Notes under the pieces: generated by a model | Told to the model about the DNA's origin: nothing | What the model saw: only the letters and a program-made list of their open reading frames with translations | Databases searched by the model: none | Program-made: the position numbers and the translations under genes | Shown here: piece by piece, positions 1 to 6,646 of the stretch | Numbering within the stretch: the stretch's first letter is position 1 | Layout of the letters: every line of letters begins with the position of its first letter | From: an uncultured Pirellula sp. | GTDB lineage: Bacteria; Planctomycetota; Planctomycetia; Pirellulales; Pirellulaceae | NCBI GenBank assembly: GCA_903892365.1 | Contig: CAITIF010000579.1 | Span: 1 to 9,830, forward strand | Length of the DNA stretch: 9,830 nt | Reading direction: 5' to 3'

Positions 1-1
1 C

Positions 2-481
2 GATCGCTACTATCCGGAAATTCGCCGGATGGAACGGACCGTCTTGCTGACCCAACTGGATTCGGCATGGAAAGACCACCTGCTTGCCATGGACCATGTT
101 CGAAGCAGCGTCAACTTCCGCAGCATGGGTCAAATGGACCCGAAAGTAGAATACAAACGCGAAGGCATGCGATTGTTCGAACAGATGTGGATGTCCATCG
201 GTGAACGGATGACCGATGTCATCTTCCGCATGGAAGCGATGGACAGCGATATCGTGGCGGACTCCTGGATCGAAACGAGCGCTACCCACGAATCGTTCGA
301 TGTAACGAGCGAACTAATGGCGGAAAAAGAAGCGGATCTCGCTGCTGCAGAACAAGTGAGCACGGAACCTGCTAAGGTCGAAACCATTCGCAACCGTTCA
401 GAACGAGCTGGAAGAAACGATGCCTGCCCTTGCGGATCAGGCAAGAAATACAAGAATTGCTGCATGCGAAAGCAAATCTAA
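2..481 (+). CDS. secA: Preprotein translocase subunit SecA, C-terminal part (5' end outside window)
   Basis: SecA is the cytoplasmic ATPase motor that pushes unfolded preproteins through SecYEG. The reading frame is open from base 2 to the TAA at 479-481, giving about 159 residues. The first part has the helical scaffold/wing pattern of SecA, including the L-D-x-x-W-K-D-H-L-L-x-M-D-H block, the G-Q-x-D-P-x-x-E-Y-K-x-E block and a following F-E-x-M segment. An acidic, variable linker follows, then a C-terminal SEC-C motif with Cys-x-Cys-x8-Cys-Cys (bases about 424-465), which in SecA binds zinc and contacts SecB or ribosomes. The gene ends normally, only a few residues after the zinc motif. 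The ATPase domains must lie upstream of the window. Identification is by direct recognition of these blocks and is very secure. Confidence 0.97.
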   Translation, partial: DRYYPEIRRMERTVLLTQLDSAWKDHLLAMDHVRSSVNFRSMGQMDPKVEYKREGMRLFEQMWMSIGERMTDVIFRMEAMDSDIVADSWIETSATHESFDVTSELMAEKEADLAAAEQVSTEPAKVETIRNRSERAGRNDACPCGSGKKYKNCCMRKQI

Positions 482-805
482 ACAAAGCTTGCATCGGTGG
501 AGAGGGATGGTGTCAAGCCAATGTCCCCCACTTTGATATTGCAGCTTCGAAATCCAAAGGAATACGCAAGCCACTTCGTTCTTCCGTATTCCTAATTCGT
601 GCTTCAGGTCCGGATTTGATCGTACTCGTACAGAGTGAAACGGTACTCGTACTCGATCGCTAGTCGATAGATATCGAGTCGTTCTTGGCCAAAGATCGGA
701 TCGGTCAGCTGTATCCTTTCGAGTACGAGTACCGCGATGCTGAGTACGAGTACGAGTACCAGAAAACACAGGGGAGACAGTGCTCATCTTACGAGAGCCC
801 GCAAA
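482..805. other. Non-coding gap between secA and the cyclase-like gene
   Basis: This 324-base stretch lies between two convergent genes. Open frames cross it on both strands, but their translations are low-complexity (alternating Arg-Thr or Arg-Val from the GTACTC repeats) and match no family I recognise. The right half holds nested inverted repeats, listed separately. I see no stem followed by a T-run that would make a standard intrinsic terminator for secA, no tRNA and no promoter I can defend. Confidence 0.7.
621..760. repeat. Nested GTACTC/GAGTAC inverted repeat cluster
   Basis: GTACTCGTAC at 622-631 and GGTACTCGTACTCGA at 642-656 form the left side. The exact 15-base reverse complement of the second lies at 719-733, and a longer run of three GAGTAC units at 742-760 contains the complement of the first. 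The arms are therefore nested in the correct order, with about 10 bases between elements on each side and a 62-base centre. The cluster could form a long interrupted hairpin or cruciform. It sits between convergent genes, where it could act as a transcript end or chromosome-structure element. Similar GAGTACGAGTAC runs are, from memory, common between genes of Rhodopirellula-type planctomycetes, but I could not check this. Confidence 0.85.
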
Positions 806-2650
806 CTATAGCTTGAACGTGTCCTCTTCCGTCTGTTCCGAATAGATGGGCAAGTAGCGATAGTAGACCTCAAGCATCATCGTGGCCATGCAGGTCGTGT
901 AAAAACGACCGCCGCTTTCCGTGCTGTGACCGTCATCCCAGTACCAACTTCCTGCTGCGTGGCCAGAGGTGGCTTGGGAGGCCAACAGCTTGTCTCGCAT
1001 CAACACATTCCACTTTTCCCATGCAGGCCCCCCGGCTTGCTTCATCACCTGAGTCGCATAATAGTTGTAGTAGGTGTTGGATGGAGACGGGCCATCCTTA
1101 TCAAACTGCTCAATAGCGGACTTGATGGACGGATGATCTTTGGAAACCCCCGAGTACATTCTGCAAAGAACCGCACAAGCGGTTGTGCTCGGATTGTAGC
1201 CAGCTTTTTGCCGGACCGAATCATGGCTGTAATGATAGAAACCGTTGTTGGGCCCCCACGACATTTGATCCAAAAAGACATTGGCCCGACGAACAACATC
1301 CAAGTCCACCGACAGCCCACTCATCGCACCACTCTTGAGAGCCATCATTTGCCAACCAACCACGGACGTGTCCCCAAGCCCTTTCGGACCATAATGCCAA
1401 CCACCGGTCGATGGATTCTGAGCATAGGTCAAAAACGTGACTCCTGCCTGAGCCGCATCGAACAATGCGGGGTCGCGTGTCATTCCAAACGCCTCGCACA
1501 TCGCGATCGCAGCAATCCCGTGACCGTACATATCATCCATCGGAATACCGTTCACTTCACCGCCGACATACCAAGCATTGATTCCAGCTGCTTTGTCGAA
1601 CTTCATGTTCTTGATCAAGAAGCTCAGCCCATTAAAGACCGTCGTTTTGTATTCCCCCTCTAAGTGCGTTTGCCCCGCACCCAAGAAACACATCAAGGCG
1701 AGCCCCGTCGCAGCATTGACGCTGAATCTCTTCTTGCCTGGATGATCGCATTGGCCGTTGCAGATTAACGAGTGCGATAGAGTCCACCCGCCGGTGCTTT
1801 TGTCTTGATGCAAAGCTAACCACTTTAACGCTTGCGATACCGCCTTTTCGGTATCCGTTGAGCCACCATACTTGCTCAACAAGTCGCGTTTTACTTCCTT
1901 CGATCGCCCGTTCATGGCAGCCAACATGGCGGCGTTGGCTTGCGATGCGATCCCCTTCTTGGGCACTAAACTTTGCGTCACACTAGGCATCGAAACAGCA
2001 GGCATGTTGGCGGAAACCATATCCGCAAAGTTCATGTCGACTTTGGTATCCTCTAGATTCGCATCCACAACGGGTGCTTCTGCAACCGATTCGTCCGTTT
2101 CCGTAGCGACCAATTCGGCGGCCATGGCCTCGTCGATCGAAAACTCTTCCAACGCTTCGCTCTCTCCCGACGACTCCGATGCAACCAAAAGCATCTTGAG
2201 CTCTTTCTGGATCGGCTCGATGTTCCATGCGCCCAAAATCAATAACGCACCAACATGGATGGCGGTGCTGATCAACCAGCTCGGAACGCCTGACAAAAGA
2301 GTCTTTCGCAAGTTGGGCTCTTTTGCTTCTGGAGCTTCCTCCAGCAATTGGTCGATCGGGACACTTGTCGCGGAACTTTCTGTCGCCGCAGCGATTGCAG
2401 ATGGCTTGGCGTTCGAAGATGGCCTAGCGATTGCAGAAGACTTGTCGCTTACAACAGACTTGTCGCTTGCAGAGGTCTTGTCGCTTGCAGAGGTCTTGTC
2501 GCTTGCAGTAGATGCAGTCAACGCCGGTTCGGAAGCGGGTGATTCGACCGGGCCGGAGCCTGTCGCTTCAGCAGGAGTCGAAGAAGCCGCTGCTTCAAAA
2601 CTAGGTAAGCCCAAGTCAAAATGATTCAGATCATTATTGTTGGATGACAT
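806..2650 (-). CDS. Membrane-anchored protein with prenyltransferase/squalene-cyclase-like repeat domain
   Basis: A protein of 614 residues, starting at the ATG at 2650. A GTG at 2698 would add 16 residues but gives no better start signal. Residues 1-120 are Ala/Ser-rich and likely disordered, and contain a fourfold hexapeptide repeat (x-x-x-S-D-K, residues 47-70). One hydrophobic segment at about 123-143 should anchor the protein in the cytoplasmic membrane. A variable linker of about 110 residues follows, then a C-terminal domain of about 350 residues resembling the alpha/alpha toroid of terpene cyclases and prenyltransferases. Its repeated helices carry G-G-W, W-x-Y-G-G and G-W-Q-M-M-A-L turns, and it ends with a G-R-F-Y-T-T-C-x-A-T stretch typical of planctomycete members. 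The D-x-D-D catalytic motif of squalene-hopene cyclases is not visible, so a true cyclase is unlikely. A binding or structural role outside the cytoplasm is inferred. It lies 142 bases downstream of the regulator gene on the same strand and may be co-transcribed with it. Confidence 0.85.
   Translation of the reverse strand: MSSNNNDLNHFDLGLPSFEAAASSTPAEATGSGPVESPASEPALTASTASDKTSASDKTSASDKSVVSDKSSAIARPSSNAKPSAIAAATESSATSVPIDQLLEEAPEAKEPNLRKTLLSGVPSWLISTAIHVGALLILGAWNIEPIQKELKMLLVASESSGESEALEEFSIDEAMAAELVATETDESVAEAPVVDANLEDTKVDMNFADMVSANMPAVSMPSVTQSLVPKKGIASQANAAMLAAMNGRSKEVKRDLLSKYGGSTDTEKAVSQALKWLALHQDKSTGGWTLSHSLICNGQCDHPGKKRFSVNAATGLALMCFLGAGQTHLEGEYKTTVFNGLSFLIKNMKFDKAAGINAWYVGGEVNGIPMDDMYGHGIAAIAMCEAFGMTRDPALFDAAQAGVTFLTYAQNPSTGGWHYGPKGLGDTSVVGWQMMALKSGAMSGLSVDLDVVRRANVFLDQMSWGPNNGFYHYSHDSVRQKAGYNPSTTACAVLCRMYSGVSKDHPSIKSAIEQFDKDGPSPSNTYYNYYATQVMKQAGGPAWEKWNVLMRDKLLASQATSGHAAGSWYWDDGHSTESGGRFYTTCMATMMLEVYYRYLPIYSEQTEEDTFKL
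2441..2512 (-). repeat. Four tandem 18-base repeats inside the cyclase-like gene
   Basis: Four consecutive 18-base units begin CTTGTCGCTT on the + strand (2441, 2459, 2477, 2495). The two central units are identical, and the outer ones diverge in their last bases. On the coding strand each encodes a hexapeptide ending Ser-Asp-Lys, so copy-number change would keep the frame. The repeat lies in the disordered N-terminal region before the membrane segment. Confidence 0.95.
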
Positions 2651-2792
2651 ATCGTGCCGAGCCAAGAAACGATGAGATGCAGCGATAGAGCAAACCACAA
2701 CGTTGCTTCCAATTTCGCTCCGTTCTATCTTAGCAGAATCGGCCTGGAATTGTACTCAATCAATTCCTAAGGGCGTCATATCCCGCAAAAAG

Positions 2793-3713
2793 CTAGATAT
2801 GCCCGGCTTTCGGCTGCAAGCTTCCGCGAGCGCTCCTTGCCAGATTAGCCAACTGCAACATGCTGTCACAGTGTGCCGAATAACTCAAGCTGGGCCGTAC
2901 CTGCTCGTTCAAAGCCTGCCCACCAAGAACCAACATCACTCCCTTGGGCAGATTCTTCGCAAAGTGATTGTAATCAACAACGAACTGCTCGATGTTCTCG
3001 ATGTGCGAAACACTCAACCAAAAAACCTTTGGCATGTGCTTACGAGCCGCAGACAGCAGGCTAGCGAATGGAATATTCGTCCCTAAGCTAATGGTTCTCC
3101 AGCCGTTCTCGCGAAAAACGATTTCTGCAAGCTGATTGGGAAGCTGATACTGATCCCCCGAAGCCGTTCCCCCCATCGCCAACGGAGCATTGCCCGGCGG
3201 TTCTGGCAGAAGCCTCCTTAGCTCATGAATCAACTGGCAACAAATCTCGCATCCTCGTCGCTCCTGATAGATTTCAACAGTGCCACACTGCCATCGGTCG
3301 CCAATCGACTTGAAGGCCGCCGACAAAAGATTGTCGGCTAACGAAGTGATTCCACCGTGCATGGCAAACCAATTGCTGACGATCTTGCGGCAGGTCGACT
3401 CATCTCCAGCCAAAAGCGCCTTCTCAAATTGAGTCAACATCGCAGGCTCTTCCGTGACCAAAGACTGCTTCTGACGCATAGAAGAGCCATGTCCAAACAC
3501 CAGATCTGTCGGATCAAGACCAATCGCAGATGGATCCACCAATCTGCGGTTCGTCGCCTCCAAAAACTCCATAAGGAACGGCAACGGAATCCTCCGATGC
3601 CCCCCAAGCGTTCTGTCCGTGCGAATCGCCCCCTGGTCGCACCAACGCTTCACGGACGACTCGCTCACTTGAAGAGCTACCGCTACCTGCTTCGGAGTGA
3701 AACTATCGATCAT
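2793..3713 (-). CDS. MerR-type transcriptional regulator with CarH-like cobalamin-binding fold, probably not cobalamin-binding
   Basis: A protein of 306 residues. Residues 5-52 form a MerR/excisionase-type winged helix-turn-helix, with a recognition segment around S-E-S-S-V-K-R-W and the wing G-G-H-R-R-I at 37-42. Residues about 90-170 resemble the four-helix module before the cobalamin domain in CarH/LitR and methionine synthase, with W141 in the expected place. Residues about 178-298 resemble the Rossmann-like B12-binding domain, with the G-W-x-x-x-x-L-G-x-x-x-P stretch at 204-215 and the late L-G-G-Q-A at 263-267. In CarH the helix-bundle Glu-His and the E/D-x-H-x-x-G loop bind cobalamin. 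Here the first is Glu151-Arg152 and the second is Asp187-Gln-Tyr189-Gln-Leu-Pro192, so both histidines and the glycine are lost. The ATG at 3713 directly precedes the DNA-binding domain, without a strong ribosome site. The gene is divergent from the sigma factor and upstream of the cyclase-like gene. Confidence 0.85.
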   Translation of the reverse strand: MIDSFTPKQVAVALQVSESSVKRWCDQGAIRTDRTLGGHRRIPLPFLMEFLEATNRRLVDPSAIGLDPTDLVFGHGSSMRQKQSLVTEEPAMLTQFEKALLAGDESTCRKIVSNWFAMHGGITSLADNLLSAAFKSIGDRWQCGTVEIYQERRGCEICCQLIHELRRLLPEPPGNAPLAMGGTASGDQYQLPNQLAEIVFRENGWRTISLGTNIPFASLLSAARKHMPKVFWLSVSHIENIEQFVVDYNHFAKNLPKGVMLVLGGQALNEQVRPSLSYSAHCDSMLQLANLARSARGSLQPKAGHI

Positions 3714-3817
3714 TATCTTGCCAAAATCCGATCAAAACGTCCAATTCGCTCATGATGTGCCAGCCGAACACACGATCGTGCACACACAGCCTGTCGGCAG
3801 TATACGTCGAGAACGAC

Positions 3818-3893
3818 TTATTTTTCAACCAATAATGTTTATTATTCCTAGATTTTGCGGTAAACACGTCGCAACAAGTTTCTTGAAAAATAA
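3818..3893. repeat. AT-rich 11-base inverted repeat in the divergent control region
   Basis: TTATTTTTCAA at 3818-3828 is the exact reverse complement of TTGAAAAATAA at 3883-3893, with a 54-base centre. The distance between the arms suits binding by a dimer or tetramer with looping better than a simple hairpin. The assignment as an operator is inferred from its position between divergent regulator and sigma genes. Confidence 0.5.
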
Positions 3894-3905
3894 AACGAAT
3901 GCGAC

Positions 3906-3934
3906 TTGCGGACGATTTTCCTGAACGATACAAA
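3906..3934 (+). promoter_or_regulatory. Possible sigma-70 promoter for the sigma factor gene
   Basis: TTGCGG (3906-3911), a 17-base spacer and TACAAA (3929-3934) form a weak match to a -35/-10 pair, 135 bases before the start codon. Three of six and four of six consensus bases match, so it could occur by chance. The first TGAACG repeat lies inside the spacer, and the other two lie just downstream. Confidence 0.25.
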
Positions 3935-4057
3935 TGAACGAATTGAACGTTTTGAGTGATTTGGTCCAAGTTGATTTCGAATGAGTTGGATCCGGTCGGA
4001 CGTAGGTTCTGGAAAGCAAGAAGACGTCCTGGCAATGGTTTGATTCAGAAGCATGCG

Positions 4058-4063
4058 AAGGAG
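4058..4063 (+). promoter_or_regulatory. Ribosome binding site deciding the sigma factor start
   Basis: AAGGAG is followed by two consecutive in-frame ATG codons at 4067 and 4070. The spacing is 3 bases to the first and 6 to the second, which favours the ATG at 4070. It also argues against the longer frame opening at 3956. Confidence 0.75.
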
Positions 4064-4069
4064 TTTATG

Positions 4070-5152
4070 ATGGCACAGGCAGCAACAGCACGGTCGATAG
4101 TCGAGAAGAAAGTTTCCAAAAAGGTTTCTGCAAACGGGGTTAGCAAACCCAAAGGAGCGCGCCCAAGCGAGTCAAAACTCCCAAAAACCTTTCAGACGAA
4201 AAGCCTCGAGCAAGCCTTCGTCCACTTCTTGCAACTTTCTTGCCCTGGCCCAGACTCGCCAACCGGCATCCAGGCAGAATGGAAACGTCGGATGGCTTCC
4301 CCTGTCGAATTCATGACGAGCGAAACGTTCGCGAGCCCGGAAGCGGAAGCCACCGTTTTGGGGGAAACTTTGATGGGCACTGGCCTTGCTGAACAGATCG
4401 CAAAGCCAGGGAAGGTGCTCGCGCTACCTGCTCACTTGGCACGTCTTTGCGAAGCGAAACTGCTAACGCCAGATGAAGAGAAAGCGTTGTTCAACCGCAT
4501 GAACTTCCTGAAGTATCAAGCGGATCAAATTTGCAAAAAGCTTGACGGCGGAAATTCGCTCGGATGGGATCTTCGCCGAGTCGATGGACTGCTCAAGGCC
4601 AGCGACTGGCATCGCGACTACATCGTTCGCTCCAATATGCGATTGGTGATCTCGATCGTCAAGAAGTTTGTGAACCCCCAAAACTCCTTTGACGATCTTC
4701 TAAGCGACGGGATCGTTGCTTTAATTCGTGCTGTCGACAAGTTTGACGTCGGCCTTGGCTTCCGCTTCAGCACCTATGCAACTCAAGTGGTTCGCCGGAA
4801 TACGTACCGACGAGTCATGGAAAAGCAAGCTGAAAGACAGCGTAGCGCTGGAAGCATTCATGAGAATGGCATCGATATCAGCGACGATCAAAAAGAATCG
4901 TCCATGAGCGAAGCCCGTTGGCATGAACTCCGCTCGAAGCTGAGCCTGATGCTGGACCATCTGGACCGACGAGAGAAGCTGATCATTCGTGCTCGATTTT
5001 CCCTGGGTGGGCATCGCCGAATCCAAACTCTTCAAAGACTTGCTGATAAGCTAGGTGTCTCCAAAGAACGAATTAGACAACTTGAGAAAAGAGCGTTGGA
5101 CAAACTTCGCTCCATGGTCGAAGTATCCCCAATGCCCGAACTCGATGTATAA
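4070..5152 (+). CDS. RNA polymerase sigma factor, sigma-70 family, with very short or absent region 3
   Basis: A protein of 360 residues that should direct RNA polymerase to a set of promoters. Residues 1-50 are basic and low in complexity. Residues about 130-157 look like the end of region 1.2 (L-T-x-x-E-E-x-x-L-F). Region 2 spans about 184-250, with R-S-N-M-R-L-V at its start, D-D-L-L-S-D-G-I-V-A-L at region 2.2 and F-R-F-S-T-Y-A-T at regions 2.3/2.4. Region 4 spans about 292-350 with a clear helix-turn-helix (L-A-D-K-L-G-V-S-K-E-R-I-R-Q-L-E). Only about 40 residues separate regions 2 and 4, so a full region 3 (usually about 75-80 residues) cannot fit. After F-S-T-Y-A-T the usual W-W-I-R-Q-A of housekeeping factors is replaced by Q-V-V-R-R-N, so this is an alternative sigma factor. 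The sub-class is unknown to me. It is divergent from the MerR/CarH-like regulator. Confidence 0.92.
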   Translation: MAQAATARSIVEKKVSKKVSANGVSKPKGARPSESKLPKTFQTKSLEQAFVHFLQLSCPGPDSPTGIQAEWKRRMASPVEFMTSETFASPEAEATVLGETLMGTGLAEQIAKPGKVLALPAHLARLCEAKLLTPDEEKALFNRMNFLKYQADQICKKLDGGNSLGWDLRRVDGLLKASDWHRDYIVRSNMRLVISIVKKFVNPQNSFDDLLSDGIVALIRAVDKFDVGLGFRFSTYATQVVRRNTYRRVMEKQAERQRSAGSIHENGIDISDDQKESSMSEARWHELRSKLSLMLDHLDRREKLIIRARFSLGGHRRIQTLQRLADKLGVSKERIRQLEKRALDKLRSMVEVSPMPELDV

Positions 5153-5210
5153 ACGATGAGCTTGAGCCGATCGATTACGTTTGTGATCGTCTTGATGCCC
5201 AACACCCGAA

Positions 5211-6626
5211 ATGCAATCGACAATGACCAACCTATTTGAGCGCTCCTCCACCGTCGATTGCGATCAGAATTGCCTGTTTGCTTATCACGCTAACCCAGGC
5301 GCTCTGAACCGACTGATTCCTCCGTGGGAAAAAATCTCCATCGAAAAGCGAAGCGATTCTCTCTCGGTCGGATCCGAAGTCATTATCAAGAACTCTCTGT
5401 TCGGGGTGCCTGTACGATGGCACGCAAAACACACGCTGCTCGATTCGCCCAAGCACTTTCAGGACATACAGCTTTCCGGGCCGTTCCATTCCTGGTGCCA
5501 CGACCACTTCTTCGAACCTGTCTCGTCCACCGAATCCATTCTACGCGACCATATTCAGTTCGAATTGAAGTTCGGTGCGTTAGGCAAAATCGGTATGGGT
5601 ATCGTCCGAAATAAACTGCAGTCCATGTTCGAATATCGGCACCACACAACGCAGTCCGATATTCGATTGCAACAGTTCCTGTCCACTTGGACAACCAACG
5701 CCCCACTAAGAATTGGCGTCACTGGCAGCAACGGATTGATTGGGCGTAGGCTGGTGGATCTCATCTCGGTCCTTGGACACAAGGCAATACGAATTGTTCG
5801 CCCGTCCTCTGCTGTCGACTTATCCGACTTTCCCTTGTCGTCCGAGCAAGTTGTCTGGGATTCCAAAAGCGGCTTTCGCGAGACCGCAACGGTAGAAAAT
5901 CTCGATGCTGTCATCCACCTTGCAGGCAAGGGAATCGCGTCGAGTCGTTGGACCGACGCTTCCAAACAAGCTATTCGTTCCAGCCGTGTCGATGGCACAC
6001 AGGCGTTGGTTCGCGATCTTTCCTCGCTCTCGAACCCACCCAAATCGCTCGTTTGCGCCTCCGGTGTTGGCATCTATGGCAGTTGCGAAGACCGAATTCT
6101 GACTGAATCCTCCCCAACAGGCACTGATTTCCTTTCCGAACTGGCTCGCGACTGGGAACAGGCTGCCCAAGAATATGAGAAAACTGGAAATCGAGTCGCT
6201 ATCGGACGACTAGGGATCGCCCTGCATCCTCGCGAAGGTGCTCTTGCAAAATTGCTGACACCCTTTTTACTGGGCGTGGGGGGACGCATCGGTTCTGGGC
6301 GGCAATACTGGGGCTGGATCGATGTGGATGATGCCGCCGGGGCCTTCTTGACTCTCGCGATCCATCCGGAATGCCGAGGACCATACAACTTGGTAGCTCC
6401 CGAACAAGTCGACAACCAAACCTTTTCTCGCACACTTGGAAGGGTGCTTGGCAGACCAAGCTTTTTGCCAGCACCTGCCTTCGCGCTCCGGCTGCTGTTA
6501 GGCTCGATGGCGGATTCCATGTTGCTAGCCAGCACTCGAGCGTCGAGCGAACGGCTTCAAAAACTGGGGTTTCCGTTCCGAAACCCCACTCTAGAGTCTA
6601 GCCTTCGACATGTTCTAGGAAGATAA
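5211..6626 (+). CDS. SRPBCC domain fused to TIGR01777-type NAD(P)-binding epimerase
   Basis: A protein of 471 residues. Residues about 8-158 resemble an SRPBCC (START-like, cyclase/dehydrase) ligand-binding domain, with the F-x-x-H-x-N-P-G-A-L-x-R-L-x-P-P-W opening and the D-H-I-x-F-E-L-K-F-G-A-L-G strand near 113-125. Residues 166-471 are an atypical extended SDR of the TIGR01777/YfcH type. They carry the dinucleotide loop G172-S-N-G175-L-I-G178, H-L-A-G at 236-239, the I-Y-G at 288-290 and the T-E-S-S-P-x-G-x-D-F-L stretch at 298-308. The W-G-W-I-D-V-D-D block at 367-374 and the L-G-F-x-F-R-x-P-T end at 452-460 also fit. The usual SDR Tyr-x-x-x-Lys pair is not seen. The substrate is unknown for this family, and the fused domain may present a hydrophobic ligand. 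No signal peptide is visible, so it is probably cytoplasmic. The start could also be the ATG at 5223; neither has a clear ribosome site. It begins 58 bases after the sigma factor gene and may be in the same transcript. Confidence 0.9.
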   Translation: MQSTMTNLFERSSTVDCDQNCLFAYHANPGALNRLIPPWEKISIEKRSDSLSVGSEVIIKNSLFGVPVRWHAKHTLLDSPKHFQDIQLSGPFHSWCHDHFFEPVSSTESILRDHIQFELKFGALGKIGMGIVRNKLQSMFEYRHHTTQSDIRLQQFLSTWTTNAPLRIGVTGSNGLIGRRLVDLISVLGHKAIRIVRPSSAVDLSDFPLSSEQVVWDSKSGFRETATVENLDAVIHLAGKGIASSRWTDASKQAIRSSRVDGTQALVRDLSSLSNPPKSLVCASGVGIYGSCEDRILTESSPTGTDFLSELARDWEQAAQEYEKTGNRVAIGRLGIALHPREGALAKLLTPFLLGVGGRIGSGRQYWGWIDVDDAAGAFLTLAIHPECRGPYNLVAPEQVDNQTFSRTLGRVLGRPSFLPAPAFALRLLLGSMADSMLLASTRASSERLQKLGFPFRNPTLESSLRHVLGR

Positions 6627-6646
6627 ACTACCTGGAGACTTCGACC

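Larger units (their letters stand above)
3714..4069. other. Divergent control region between the MerR/CarH-like regulator and the sigma factor
   Basis: No gene is supported in these 356 bases. The frame of the downstream sigma factor stays open from 3956, but the best start is at 4070. The centre (about 3815-3900) is clearly more AT-rich than its surroundings. It contains the 11-base inverted repeat TTATTTTTCAA (3818-3828) / TTGAAAAATAA (3883-3893) and a small palindrome CAAG-TTT-CTTG (3875-3885). TGAACG occurs three times between 3922 and 3949. Promoters for both genes and operators for the regulator are expected here. Confidence 0.6.

Noticed and set aside
437..787. Minus-strand open frame of 116 residues between secA and the cyclase-like gene
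   Set aside because: Its Arg-Thr and Arg-Val runs come directly from the GTACTC repeats, it overlaps the end of secA, and no family is recognised.
1872..2624. Plus-strand open frame of 250 residues opposite the cyclase-like gene
   Set aside because: It is the antisense shadow of the Ala/Ser-rich N-terminal region, with low-complexity repeats and no domain.
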